A stretch of 64,000 nucleotides of DNA. Origin: Marsupella aquatica. Its lineage: Eukaryota; Marchantiophyta. The notes under the pieces were generated by a model that worked only from the letters and a program-made list of their open reading frames with translations, made no database searches and had not been told where the DNA came from. Positions within the stretch are counted from its first letter, which is position 1. Each line of letters opens with the position of its first letter. Location: the NCBI GenBank assembly GCA_973895155.1, contig OZ316893.1, positions 18,414,001-18,478,000 of the forward strand, given 5' to 3'. Positions 36,051-48,500 of this stretch are shown here, one piece after another. The position numbers and the translations under genes were made by a program.

Positions 36051-36850
36051 TCTGGATGAAGTCATCCAAATCAATCATACCAACTGCACCAGAGTATCGT
36101 CGTGGGCCCTTAATTTGTAGCCCCATACATCTCTTCCATATTCCACAACAAAGGTGCAATCACTTGATGACAAGGAGAACTGGTCATAGAGTCTTTGTCA
36201 GAATCATTGTCTGAAGCTGTGCTGCTGACTGCTACCAATGTCACTGGCCAAAACTGCGCCCCACTCCAAGTGAAACCGGTTTGTCATCCATTGGGTAGCC
36301 CAGCAGCACCAAAAGAATCTGTGGTGACCAACCTAACATAATATATGTGCTAACCCTAAGGGCAATCTGTCCCTGTCAGCAACACAAGCACTCACCATGG
36401 TGTGTTGGACATCACTCCAACATCACCAGGAGAGAAATACATAGCACAACTAGAATGTCCGGTTGTAAACCCGGATCACTCCTATAGAACCAAGCGCCCA
36501 CGCCAAACTAACATGGCACATAAACAGGAAGCATGTGTGGAGAGGATCCAACAACAAGAAGCAGAATTACCACAACTCTCCACACCAATCAATCAGAAAT
36601 ACGTGAAAATAATATTCATATAGTTCAATGTAGGGCCTTCATAATAGGCCTCAAGAATCCCGCGTCAAATATTCAAGAATTCATCGCAAACTAGTTCAAA
36701 TAGAGTAGCTAGATGAATTCAAAAGTGCATAAAACCACTAGGGTCTCATTCCTTGGATATCAAATGTGGAAGGAAGCATGTACAATGCACCACATAAGAA
36801 CTAGCTAGTTAAGCGCATGAGGGGATGAACAGTTTTGGGATGGGTGACTT
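36051..36850. other. Spacer between R copies 3 and 4
   Basis: No gene supported. Unique-looking sequence that leads into the 5S-like block; it may belong to an LTR or leader of the element that carries that block. Confidence 0.4.
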
Positions 36851-36880
36851 CTCACTTGTCATTATGCACCAAATCTGACA
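36795..36880 (+). repeat. 5S-rRNA-derived sequence (Cassandra-like)
   Basis: The segment contains ATGCACC, AGAACT, AGTTAAGCG and GGGATGGGTGACTTC in the order and roughly the spacing of plant 5S rRNA (about nucleotides 22-90), including the box A and box C parts of the internal RNA polymerase III promoter. Bases between these blocks are not conserved and the 5' end is not matched, so it is not a working 5S gene. Plant Cassandra elements carry such a 5S domain in their LTRs; I could not define LTR borders here. Confidence 0.65.
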
Positions 36881-39315
36881 CTCAAAATTGTAACACTTGT
36901 AAGTTCTCCTCACGTTGTCATGACTGAAAATGAAGGGGGAAAAGAAAATGCCTTGTTTCTGAATTGGAGTTGCTTGAAGTTGGTTTGTGTTTTTTGAAAA
37001 GGGATTTTGTTTGTGAAGTACTGCAATAGGACAGAAGAGAAATAAAGTAAGAAGGATTTAGCTTAGGCTTAAAGGATTTATGGCAAATTTTGTGGTTGTG
37101 ACACGTGGCATCCTGTGTGCGCCCGATTCATAAGGGGCAGTTTTGAGTTGGTGCGGGATGGAGGTTTGGGAGGAAGGGGAGTGAAACGGCTGATTGTGAG
37201 GGAGTGTTTGGTTGTTGTTTTTTTTTGTCTTTGGGTGAACAAGGAGGGGGCACGGAAAATGAGGTTGGGGTCCGAGAAGGAATTTTGAGCTTGGTGATCG
37301 CAAATGCTGTGAGAAGTATGTTTTTTTTTAGTGATTGATGGCAGAGTCGACAAAGTCGTGGATGCTGTGGGAGTTTTTTATTTATTTTAGTTGTACAAAG
37401 CGGAACAAGGCAATGTGGCTTCAGGGTGAAGCAAACAAATTGAAAGTGTAAGCTGAAGTGCGCGATAGAGTTTTTTTTGGAAGAAGAAAGTAAAATTGCC
37501 GAAGATGGTGTGCGATCGTAGTTGTTTATTGACAAAGTCTGCTCTCAGACAAAACAGGCAAATGACAAGCGGAAAGCTATGATGAATGCAAAAGCTGAGA
37601 GTTACAGAAAGAACGATGAATGATTTTCTTTGGAGTTGTTCAGAGAAGAGTTGAATTCGGAAATAACATTAGAAGAATCCTGGATCCAGACGAAATTCAA
37701 AATGTGAAGGACGACATTGTTGTTGATCGTGTGAGGAAGGGAGAGAACAATTAGGAATTTCAGGAAGCCAAGAGAGATTGAAGAAAGAGACGACAGTGTT
37801 GTGGTGATCTGAGAAAAGAAGGATGTGCATTGACAGTAAGAGAACTGATGACAGGAGATGTGTGCATTGATAAAATTATGATGGTGTGAAGAGGTAGGCG
37901 TCGCGGATGTTAAGAAAGGCGAGGGAATAAGAAGAAAAGAAAGTAACAAGAAGTAGAGTGGGATGCTGAGAGCGGATGGAGGCATACAGAAATAAGGAAT
38001 TGGAATTGCGCTAAAGGCTTTCAGTAGAAAAGGGCCATGACAGGCAAGTCAATTGAGGTTGTGAGACAAATCTCCTTATTGAAGCTCGAAGGTGGAATGT
38101 TAATTAATAACACAATTGAAGGAGGAGCAGAACGATGTCATGGAAAGTAGATACCTTGGAAATACTGCATGCGACAAAAAAGAAAGCAATCAGAGACTGA
38201 GGAATGCGAGCATTCTATGGAGGAGAATGGAAGAGGTCTGACAAGGAACTTTGGTTGTAAAGGCTAATTGTGCGGTGAGATTGAGTGCTAATGAGTGAGT
38301 TCTAAAGAATCAATGGAGGAGTAATCCAAGTACAAACAACAGTGAAGATGACAAAGTGGAAGACCTGAGAGGATGTCGACGACTCTGTGAAGGAAGAAAA
38401 GTATATTTATGATATTAGTAAGGAAGTTTAGATTGGAAATATGGGTCACGGAATTTTTTTACACTTGATGTTTTGGGGCTTTAATGGAGTATATGAAGTA
38501 AGAAAATTGTGTTCTTTTGATGAGTGGAACCCGGTGATTGGGTCAATTTTTAGATTAGGCACTGTTTGCTACCATGGGGTTTGAGGCTTCTGGTCGGAAG
38601 TTTTTTTTACTATGGGATTGGAAAATCGAGAAGAGGGGAAAAGGAGGACTACAAGAAGAAGCTTGAGAAGAGGAAAAGAAAAACAAAGATAAGAGGGAAG
38701 CACAACGACGAATGAAGCTTTGTAGCGAGTGCCAAGGCGTGACTATCGACGACTGACCTGACTGCCTGAGCTGGACCTGAGCTTAAGAAACCTGAGTTGA
38801 GGGAATGGAAAACTAGAGTTAGAGAAGACTTCTCAAGAAAATTGATGTAACTTTTACCCCAAAAACTTTATTGAAATAAAGTGATTATGATTCAAGTTCA
38901 TTTAAAGTTGAGAGTAAGAAATGTGATTTTCTTGAGTTAGGACTTAAGTGCATGTAAAAAGAAGTATAAATGAGTGAATTGAATTAAAAAGATGAGTTCA
39001 ATTAGGATCAAGTATGGTATTAAAGTGAAAGTTGATTATGAATTAAGAAAAACTAAGTTAAATTTAGGTTAGAAGAAAGGATCATTCCTTGAACTTTGAC
39101 TAAGACAAAAATTGAAATAAATTAGAATAATTAAATAAATAAAATAAACCCTTGTTTAGTACTTGAATAGTAAAGATGAAATCTAAGTGGATGTTAGTAT
39201 GTGATTTGGATATTTTTGAATTTAAACATGAAGCGAGAAGTGATCTAGAGAGTCCCTAGAGCATTAGCAGAAACCCTTTTCTACACCGCTATAAACGGTT
39301 TCCTGGATAACGTAC
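36880..39315 (+). repeat. R element copy 4
   Basis: Purine-rich plus strand, GACACGTGGCATCCTG...CATAAGGGG block at about 37098-37137, a region matching copy 2 at 38325-38500, the GAGTGGAACCCGGTGATTGG leader at 38522, the short frame from 38575 (MGFEASGRKFFLLWDWK, with an internal TGA near 38668), and the end motif at about 39280-39315. Confidence 0.65.
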
Positions 39316-40057
39316 CAGCAAGCTGGCTTGCTGGCCCGCCCGCTCCTGCTCCGCCCTCACGCCCCTCGTCCCGAGTTGCCTCAAAATGCCGAGATGAGCC
39401 AAAGAGTGAGCCCTTCACGCTTGCTACGTCGGGCTCCGTTTGGATTCGGCAACATCTGCATTCTATTTCTTCACGGAAAATGCAGGCAGTGTCGTTGCGC
39501 GATTCAGCAACATCTGCGGATTTTTCCCTTGCAAAAACAGCAGATCGGCCCAATAGATCTGCATACGATGAAGACTCAGGCCCAATAGATCCGCATACGA
39601 TGAGGGCCCAAGATCGGCCCTCATAGATCCGCAGCGTACAATGGCAGATCTATCAACATCCACACTCAACAGGCCCGATCTATCAACATCCGCACCTCAA
39701 TAGGTCTGATCTACTTCACAAAACTGCGAACAGCAGCATACTATCCCGTCAAATGGCAGCACAGATCCCAGATCGACACACTGTCTCCTTGCAAATCTGG
39801 CAAAATGTTGAGCAATCTGTGAGCTCCAACGATCTGCGATCTATCTTCTCCAAACAACCCGCATTTGCCAACTTGGCAACAAAACACAGACTGCAGCAGA
39901 TCAAAAGACTAACGATCTACTCAATGCGATCCAAGCTACCATGGATCCATGCAGCAAATCCAAATGATTTCCACAAACCGTTGCCAACTTGATCGACACA
40001 AAACAAACTTCTGTTTGCACAGTCCGCACAACAGATTTTGAATCTGATCTTTCAATG
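39316..40057. other. Segment between R copy 4 and the LTR right half
   Basis: No gene supported. It has short repeats built on CAATAGATCTGCATACGATG (39550-39640), and several AGATC words. Confidence 0.5.
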
Positions 40058-40526
40058 TAATCTAATTAGAATCTGAACAACAATCAATGCCAATAATACG
40101 CACTCAATCCCGTCCGATCCGATCACACACATATATCGAGCCAACGCACCTTGCACTCAAGGAATCCACGCTACATAGAGAGAGCTCGCAGCCACCATAG
40201 CCACCACACAAGCTCCCCTCTCCAAGGCTCATATAGCACACATATCAAACATACAGATCTAGACAATACGATACACTCTAACATTACCTAGAATGGTGTG
40301 ACACCCCACAAATAAAATCAGCCAAGTTCACTCCTTACTCCAATGCCAGTCCTGAATATCATGCTCCCTGAGTATGTTGCTCACACCAGACTATCTTATG
40401 GTAATGATCAAGGTTAGGGAGACTAGCCCGTCCAACCTTCTCATCCTCCACAATCTCCTCTGACCTTGGCATCAGGTGCAATCGCCAATTCTTGCCTTAG
40501 TTCCCTGGGAACCTCTTGTATTGGAT

Positions 40527-42246
40527 ATGGTAATGGTAATGTATTATAAGCTCCTAGACCGTAAAAGTCAAAGGAGCTGGGACAAAAAAGAAAGTATGAT
40601 GCAAAGAAATGAGCAATCAAAAAAACTGCTCAAAAGATGGTCAATATGTCCCTCATATTCCCAAGTCTCCGTGAAAAGCAAGATGTCAAAATTCTCAAAC
40701 AAAGGTTCCCCTCCAATTGCTGTTTCTATGGAAAGTCCTGAAACATTCCATGCCATGACTCTCAAGGTCCCGATCCATCATTTAGAAACAACTCTCTTCT
40801 TATTGGTAACAACAGCTTGTCCATTGCGCAAGTAGGCTACCAATCCTTGGTCTTTGGCTACCCTCACCTTCTCAAGCTCAATTTTCCTTGCTTGGACTTG
40901 TGTGGGAGTCAGATCATCATCCAACCAAATCCTTAGCCCTTTAAGCATGCTCCTGTTAGCCATCACTCTAGCTTTCTCGGATTCAGCTGCAAACTTCACC
41001 AAGATTGGACGTGGAAGGTCCCCCTTCTTTTGCCCAATCCTATATGCTTGCAAAATGATAGGGTCATGCACTTTCATCTGAGATTGGAAGAATGAAATTG
41101 CTACCTTCTTGGTGTCTTCCTTCTCCTCCTCAACAAAGCCTGATATTTTGCAGTTGCTGACTCTTGCATGCTGGTTCTTGTGTTCTTCCTCTAGTGCTCT
41201 CCTCTCCTCCTCCTTGGCTTGGACAAATTCCATATGTGATTGTTTTGCAGCCTGTGCAAAGGTTTTGAGCTTCTCCTCAATCTCCCCTACAGCCTCATGT
41301 ATCACTGATTTCTTTGGGCACATACTCTTCTCCATGTCTCCAAAACACGATGCAAGCAATGAGAGTTGCTTACCATTCTCCTGAGTTTGAGATCGAAGAT
41401 CACTTATCAACCTCTTTTGCTTGACATTCTCATTCTTTAGCTCCGTCACCTCCTTGCTGAGTGTGGTAATCTCAATTGCGGAGTTTTTAGCCACAACTAG
41501 GATTTTCTCAAGCAAAGCCTTGAGATGGGCAATCTCCTCCGTTGCCATCACAAAGCTGAAATTGTTGTTAGAATGTACTCTTAGATGACAAATAGAAATT
41601 GGGAGCAATAGAGGATGTCAGTTGCAGCTCTACCTTTGCTTGTGATACACTCTCGCTGTTTGCAACACTCTGGCAAAATCTGAGCTCAAACCGCAGCCGA
41701 TTGCCCTTCCAACTCGAAGTGAAATTTCGCCCAAGCTCAGAATCCTGAAACTGAACACGTAGCAGATCGTGCATGCTAAAGTGCATACCAAATGATGTCG
41801 GTTGCAGCTCTAACTTTGCCAGTGATACATTCTCGCTGTTTCCAATGCTCTGGCAAAGTCTGAGCTTAAACTGCAGCCAATTTCCCTTCCAACTCGAAGT
41901 GAAATTTCACCCCAAACTCAGAATTGCGAAACTGGAGACGTAACAGATCGTGCATGCTAAAGTGCATATCAAACGATGTCGGTTGCAGCTCTAACTTTGT
42001 CAGTGATACATTCTTGCTGTTTCCAATGCTCTGGAAAAATCTGAGCTCAAACCGCAGCCGATTGCCCTTCCAGCTCGAAGTGAAATTTCGCCCCAAGCTC
42101 AGAATCGCGAAACTGGAGACGTAGCAGATCGCACATGCTAAAGTGCATACCAAACGATGTCGGTTGCAGCTCTAACTTTGCCAGTGATACATTCTCGCTG
42201 TTTCCAATGCTCTGGCAGAGTCTGAGCTTAAACCGCAGCCAATTTC
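40527..42246 (-). mobile_element. Internally deleted LINE with intact ORF1
   Basis: Same family as 50985-56218. The minus strand has three 5' monomers of about 181 bp (repeats start near 41794, 41976 and 42157), ORF1, the first residues of ORF2, then a direct junction near 40640 to the 3' tail. About 3.1 kb of ORF2 is missing. The tail ends with ATTACC units. Confidence 0.85.
40778..41548 (-). CDS. LINE ORF1 protein, intact
   Basis: 256 residues from ATG at 41548 (MATEEIAHLKALLE). The first 100 residues form heptad-like coiled coil (ITTLSKEVTELKNENVKQK). Then come KISGFVEEEKEDTKKVAIS and a PRPILVKFAAE block, as in the RRM-like and C-terminal domains of L1-type ORF1 proteins, which trimerise and bind RNA. 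The copy in the longer LINE has a stop codon in the middle; this one does not. It ends NKKRVVSK. Confidence 0.75.
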   Translation of the reverse strand: MATEEIAHLKALLEKILVVAKNSAIEITTLSKEVTELKNENVKQKRLISDLRSQTQENGKQLSLLASCFGDMEKSMCPKKSVIHEAVGEIEEKLKTFAQAAKQSHMEFVQAKEEERRALEEEHKNQHARVSNCKISGFVEEEKEDTKKVAISFFQSQMKVHDPIILQAYRIGQKKGDLPRPILVKFAAESEKARVMANRSMLKGLRIWLDDDLTPTQVQARKIELEKVRVAKDQGLVAYLRNGQAVVTNKKRVVSK

Positions 42247-42347
42247 CCCGGCGATTAGTGACTGTAACATAATAGTTTTCCCAGTTGTGTCCTTTCCCCG
42301 GCGATTGCTGACGTTCGTTTCATTATTTACTTTGTGGGATCGGCGCA

Positions 42348-43789
42348 GACATGTGGATACGAGACGAGAGGAGAGCAGTGGCGAGGAATAATCAGGATAC
42401 AAACAACTCGCTTGAGTCATACCACGCCATCCTCAAGTCCATTATTTTCCCAAGGAAACGGAATCTTGACAAAAAAAGGGTCGATGAGTTGTGTGACACC
42501 CTCCACAATGACGTAGGCATACATTTTTGGTACAAGGCTAAAAAGAAGGCCAGGGGTCTGGTTAGCAACAAAAAGAAGGATATGTATGTAATGAACGTGA
42601 TCATGAAGGTGAGGAATATGGACGTCAAGTCAGTGGAATGGCCTCCTGCTCCGTTGTCGCTCTACGACAACGGCATTGGTAAAGTCCGTATCGAGGAATG
42701 TGGTATACCGTGTCCATTGGAGGAATGACGTCAATTCCTGCCAGTGCTATTGGTCTTTGCAAGGCAACTATTGCAAGCACCAGGTAATTCACATGAATTT
42801 GGATAGCGATGTTAATGTGTTTACGGTTTAAATACCCCTAACCTGTTCATGTGTTGAAGGACTACGTACCTCTAACGTTGTCATGCGTTTGCTGTAGGTC
42901 CTCGTGCTGCGTGTGCTTGGGTACTCAGAGACGAACATCCGAGTAGCTTTGGGATTGAGATATGGCGGTATCCGTGGTGGCATGTCTGAGTTATTGCAAT
43001 TGGGCATTACCATTGATCTCAATGAACCCGCCTCTGAAAATTTGCCTCTCGATGTGCATGACCCTCTGTCATTTGACAATTCTGACGTTGGTGACGCCTT
43101 CCCACCCTACCCCACGGAGGTTGTGCCCTTGCCTGTACCACGTGGTAGGTTGTGCTAGACCCAACAACTATTACTAATGTTCATTGTTTTATTGAAGTAT
43201 AAAATTAAGTTCCTCTCACATGTACTCAGTTCCACATAAAGTCTAATTGGCTCATCATGCAATGCAGATTCCAACATGTTACCGTCGACAGATTGTGACA
43301 AAGTAAACGGCGAGTACGAGATGCAATTGAAGGAAATTCAGGGGTTACGTCCTCATGAACCCGGCATTGAAGGCTCTTGTTGCCCACGAGTTGAGAGCAG
43401 TCAATGGTAGACTGAAAGATACCCGCCTCATCCTTACAGATCCTGACTCTGTTCTTCCACCCGGACACATTTGGAGGAGACTGGCCCCTCGGTGCTCTCA
43501 CACCCCTCTGCGAATGAAAAGTTGGGTTGAGAAGATGTGTGGCAATATGCGGAAAGCGTCGAGGACCCAGTCCACTCGTCTAGGTGAGCGATACATGCCC
43601 TATAGAAGAGTGTCAGACCAGCAGAATCCTGGTTATGAACCGTCCAATTTCCGTTTTCGGCCAAGGAAGGGCAAGCAGAAGTGCAAGGACAAATATAATC
43701 TTAGGAGACATTTCCTTCAGGCTAGTGCCAACAGGGATAAGCGACGGAACAAACACTTTGCTTCGGAATTCCCAGATATGAATGAATAG
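42348..43789 (+). pseudogene. C-terminal half of a SWIM-domain transposase
   Basis: Exon 42348-42794 contains NNQDTNNSLESYHAILKS, typical of the region after the catalytic core of MULE-like transposases, and, after a one-base frameshift near 42700, CQCYWSLQGNYCKH: the CxC...CxH SWIM zinc finger. After an intron (42795-42897) comes VLRVLGYSETNIRVAL, a second intron and a basic C-terminal exon (43266-43789) with another frameshift near 43345. The N-terminal catalytic part is absent; the LINE at 40527-42246 ends about 100 bp upstream. Dead copy. Confidence 0.65.
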
Positions 43790-43849
43790 TGTTTAGCTGC
43801 AGTGTCACCCACAATTTTGTCAATTCCAATTGTAATTTTCTCCGTGCAT

Positions 43850-45570
43850 ACTTTCTGAAATTGTTAAGGGGCCCATTTTGGTTTCCATCACAGTTTCACA
43901 TATGTATATGTATAATCTTACTTGGGTGTTTTTATGAATATGAACACGGATGGTCTATGAAGGAAAAATAGCGCAAAATATTGTCGTGTTGCCCGTGGCA
44001 GCCGAGGTGCCATCCTCATCTCTCGGTTTTGCATGGACTAACTCCCGGGTTTAGGGTGTCCTCCTCGTCTCTTGGTTGGGCCATCTCCATACCATAATAG
44101 TGATATAAAGATACAGGTATCACTGAGCTTGGGTAATGGTAATGGTAATGGTAATGTATTATAAGCTCCGGGACCATGAAAGTCAAAGGAGCTGCCACAA
44201 AAAGTAAAGTACAATGCAATCAAAGAAAAGAGCAACCAAAAGAGATTGCTCAGAAGAGGACAACTATGTCCTCAAAGAAACTATGGACCTAGAGAGCCCT
44301 ATGGACCTAGAGAGCCCTGAAAGATTTTCCAAACCTATTCTCCTTTCCCTATCCACCGCAAAGATATATCTTCCAAGTTGCTGAGGGGGCAGACCAAACA
44401 ATGCATACAAATCTTTCACCAAGATTTGAGATGCCATCCTAACGCTGCGAAGAGGCACCCATTGGTAATGCTCGGCGCCCTGACGCCAAACGGCAATAAT
44501 AGCGTCCTCCATTAGGCGGTCAGGCATTGGGGGCATCCATTCAACTTTAACTTGGATCAAAATAATGACGTGCTCATGTCGAGGTTGGGGGCTGCCCCAG
44601 ACCATGATAATAAATACATAATGGCATGGTTATCACTAACTGTGGCGACGGCTCTATCATGGGCAACAGAGCCACCGCCCATGATGACAAAAGGCAATAA
44701 CAGCGGAGATTAGGCAGTCAGGTGAAGGGGGCTGTCATTCATTTAATGACAGGTCACGAAACCTGGACGAGACTTTTCGAGGGCTACGATGGACGTATTG
44801 CACGGACCAAATCTCGGTCCACACCAAGCCATCCTCATATTTTGGTCTGCCTGCTGTCATACCAAGATACCGGATCTAGTAAGGCCATAAATCTTTGATG
44901 CGAGGTCGGGTGCTTTACGACGCCCGTGGGCAATGTTCGGTGCCTCGACAGAAATGGTAATTAACACCGCCCTCTACACGGCGCTCAGGACAAAGGGGGT
45001 CTATCAGTTATCTGTTATGTAGGGGTTTTATGGCCAGGGTTTAGGGTCTGCAAGGGGCTTCGCCCAACGCTTCTGGAATGTTGTCGCGAGAACCATTAAC
45101 CCTAACCCCTCAAAAACCTCCAACCATACTAGCATCCGTCCAAACGTCCATACCATGATATACTGATGTCTCTGTACCAGATCAATGAATGCATAGCATA
45201 TCTTACCACACTGTGCTGCGTGCTTACCGTCAGGGCTATTGGGCTTGTTATACCGCGACGTTAGTGCTGCATTACTGCGGCGCCGGAAATGTATTTCGGC
45301 GTAAGTCACGGTATGGAAATGTCTCGCCGTGCCAACCTCTGGCTCCGAGAGATGTCATGTCCGTGCCCTAAGTACAGATGACAGGGGAGTGGCAAGAAGT
45401 ACCAAAAGAAGCACAACCTTGTTTAGGGGATTACGATGGTCACTACATTTCCGGACTCAGTGGTCTTGACACTGCGGTCGAAAGGCGTGCTTCCACAAGT
45501 TGCCATTTCCTGTGCCCACTCGCGCTCCGATAACCAATTTCAGCCAGCAGGGTAACTTTCTTAGTGTAGG
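43850..45570. repeat. Repeated non-coding units around a LINE fragment
   Basis: Three diverged units of about 250 bp with a CGGCGCC...GGCAATAA.AGCG..GGCGGTCAGG pattern occur near 44450-44560, 44640-44740 and 44930-45000. CATACCATGATAT-type words lie at 44090, 44858, 45150 and 45311. No gene is supported. Confidence 0.45.
44132..44443 (-). mobile_element. 5'-truncated LINE fragment
   Basis: Starts with four ATGGTA tail units (minus strand ATTACC), matches the LINE 3' end to the MASQILVKDLYA codons, and stops. It has an extra 18-bp tandem duplication at 44280-44317 compared with the long copy. Confidence 0.9.
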
Positions 45571-45585
45571 TTTTCATTGGCAGTC

Positions 45586-48500
45586 ATGGTGACTCCAATT
45601 GCAAGTGGAGTTAGAACCGATTGCATGGAAGCAGAAGATGGGATGCATTACACCAGGGTTCGCAATTGCAAACAGCCAACTAAACTAGATTGGAAGTGCA
45701 TCATTCCAGGTTGTCCGATAGGGAAGGCTTACACCACATTGAAGGGCATTAACGATCATTGGTTGAAGTGCCACCAATCTGGGAATACACCACAGTTGAG
45801 CGAAGAAGAAAATCGAAGGCGAAACCAGGAGAACGTGATTGCCGCAACCCGGAAGAAATTCGAAATCGTGAAATGCACTGTTGGATTCTTCCCGTGGAGG
45901 TGGCAGCAAGCCCAAATGTCAATGCTAGAGGGAGAGAAGAAAAGAATTGTCCAAGAATATCTCACTCGTCATCTTAGATACCTGCAGCGGGGGGCACCTT
46001 CGGCACCTTCGGAAGTTCCTGACCTGCTCGTTTGTTTTGCTGCTCTCGATATTCCTTATTTGGGCGATACCGTGCTCTTGAAGCACCCTCAGTACAGAGT
46101 GTGGCTCACCGCGCACTTGAAGCTTGTTCTTCAAGATCCACAGCACCGTCTCTTTCGAGACCACATGAGGAAAAAAATTGTAGCCATGCAAACTATGCAC
46201 AAGCATTCCGTATCGACGAGGGAGGGGAAAAAGGCAGCTGCAGGAATGACAAAAATGCTGACATGCTTCAGCAGAGTTGTATCAGCTTTTACGCAACAGG
46301 GCGTGGATCCAGACCTCACCAAGTTGTTGAAGGAGGCGATGGATTACATGGAGGATGCTGAAAATTATTTCTGGTTCGATTCCTTCAATGCTGCGCCGTC
46401 CGCCGAGCTGCACGACGCATTGGTTTTGAAGTTTATGGACTGGAAATTCAGTGCTCTAGGCAGAAAGAAGAAACTTGCCGTTGCCCAAACAGACAGAGCC
46501 ATTCGGGCCAAACAACTCGCGTCTCTCGGCATCGTGGAGGACCCGGGGGTTGCGGATGAACAGGTAAGCCTCGATGCGTGCCCCACATTAAGCATGTACA
46601 TATTATGGGTCTTTATTCAATCGCGTATGGCCTTCACACAAAATCCAACTTATGAACTCTGCAAACAATCCATCCTGTACGATATTTGAGGTATCGAATG
46701 TTATCACATGACAACATATTATACATAATGGGGGTCACAGATATTGGGGGTCGACTGCAGATTTTGGATAGCCTCGGTAAATGACAAGTACGCTGGTCAT
46801 GATCGAAGAGTGCTGTTTGGTTGAGCAGGGTAGGTTCTATGATTCGGAAATTGATCAGTCGGAGCTGGACTATGAGTTCAAACCATCCGTTAAAGCAGTG
46901 GACATCCTTCAGGAGGTTCGGGCGTTCGTGTTGGAAAACCCGCACTTGAGGCCGGCAGAACTCACTGAATGGGCTGAAGGCCTTCCAGAGACAGATGAAT
47001 GTGGCGCGCAGGACAAAGTGCTCCACATCGAGCCACTGGGGAACCTTGGATCCCTCCAGTGGGAACACGGATTCCAGACATATGTTAAGGAAAAGCTTCA
47101 AACGTTGGTTGACAAAGGTACGTTGAAGTATTGTGAAACCTGCATCGGTGAATTCGCTAGAGCAGAGAGATTGCATACCGGGGACAAAGATGTATGCGCA
47201 GTTTTGTTCAAAAACCGGATACTCGAGCTTCACATCATGTTCTGATGTAGTTCAACTTACTACATCACTTGTATAATTAACCCAGCCGTGTGGCATCCCT
47301 TCTATTTCACAAACAAATATCTGTGGCATCTGGTTTGAACAGAAATTACAAAAATTTAGGGACGAGAAGAGGTAAAGGTGTAGGGACTGGCACCTTGTTA
47401 GGCCGGGTAGTCATAGTTCCACCTCTTGCCTGGTTCGGTTATGCATATGGATGGTACACGAGGATACCACCCAGGATCTTTTGTTTTTCCTTTCTCTGGC
47501 TATCTGTACAAGAGTTTTGCCCCAATAACCCAGACTTTGGAGTGATCGTGTATATTGAAGTAGATGACTCAGTGCATATCCGAGTGGACGCAACGGGAGT
47601 TGAAGTCAGGGCTAACAAGCTACCAATTTCTCGCCCAATAAGAGGTACTAAACATTCACACTATTTGCATTATGAAGCTCTATCGGTCCTACCGTAGTTA
47701 TATGATTTTGAACCAGGGTACTAATTATTTGTATTCACATTAGGTGTGGCCGTGGGTGGAGGGAAGAAGAGGAAGGGCGCCCAAGTGAGCAGCGAACCAG
47801 CGGTTCAGGTGAGCATCACCAAAACGGAGTCGAGAAAGAGGAAGAACATATTGGGTACAACAGAAACGCCATCATTCATCATTGGCACAGACAAAGCATC
47901 CAGACGTGGGTCAGTGGCCGCCGAACCTGAAGTTGCGCAGCGGACTAGAAGGAACAGAAGCCTTCCTGTAGATAACAATGAACTCACAACCCCCTGTGAG
48001 GGGACAACCTCCGTCCCTGTTGTTAAAAGAAGCAGCGTCCGAAACGAATTGGTAAAGACAGTCGCATGTCCGAAAGTTGTAAAAGGTCGGAGTTTGCGTA
48101 CGAAGGAACCCGGGCACGTTACAGACCCAGGGTCCGAAGGCTTGCGCACTAGTGAAATCCAAAGCAGGGCAAGATCCTCAAAAAAAAAGCAATCTGATGT
48201 TGACTCTGGCACACCTCGGAAGCGTCGTCGTGCAACGAAAAGTAACCCAATTATAGGGACTGAGGCATCTTCCCCTCATGAACTTGCTTCAGGTATGACA
48301 TTCACGCATAAGGATAGTTTACTTCCGTTCCATTCATGAATATTCCTAAATGGCCAAATCCTATTAATGATGTCGTCTAGGGTGTATATTCTTATCACGG
48401 TATGCGTTTGGGTGTGGTTCACAGAAACCTTGGCCGCTCTGAGTATGGCGGTAGTTCATCCCGGTCCAACCAATCCGAATGCGACAATAGACGATCCGGG

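Larger units (their letters stand above)
33265..40303 (+). mobile_element. LTR, right member, split by a 6.6-kb insertion
   Basis: 33265-33402 matches the left part and 40062-40303 the right part of the same LTR family. Only 2 nt separate it from the LTR at 32882-33262. The interrupting DNA (33403-40057) is flanked by TAAT on both sides (33399-33402 and 40058-40061). Confidence 0.7.

Noticed and set aside
33487-37985. Several minus-strand Ser/Pro/Phe-rich frames
   Set aside because: Same artefact of purine-rich plus strand; no conserved domains.
47290-47512. Open frame upstream of exon 3 of the zinc-finger/HAD gene
   Set aside because: Phase and acceptor fit a start at 47513; the upstream part is intron-like.
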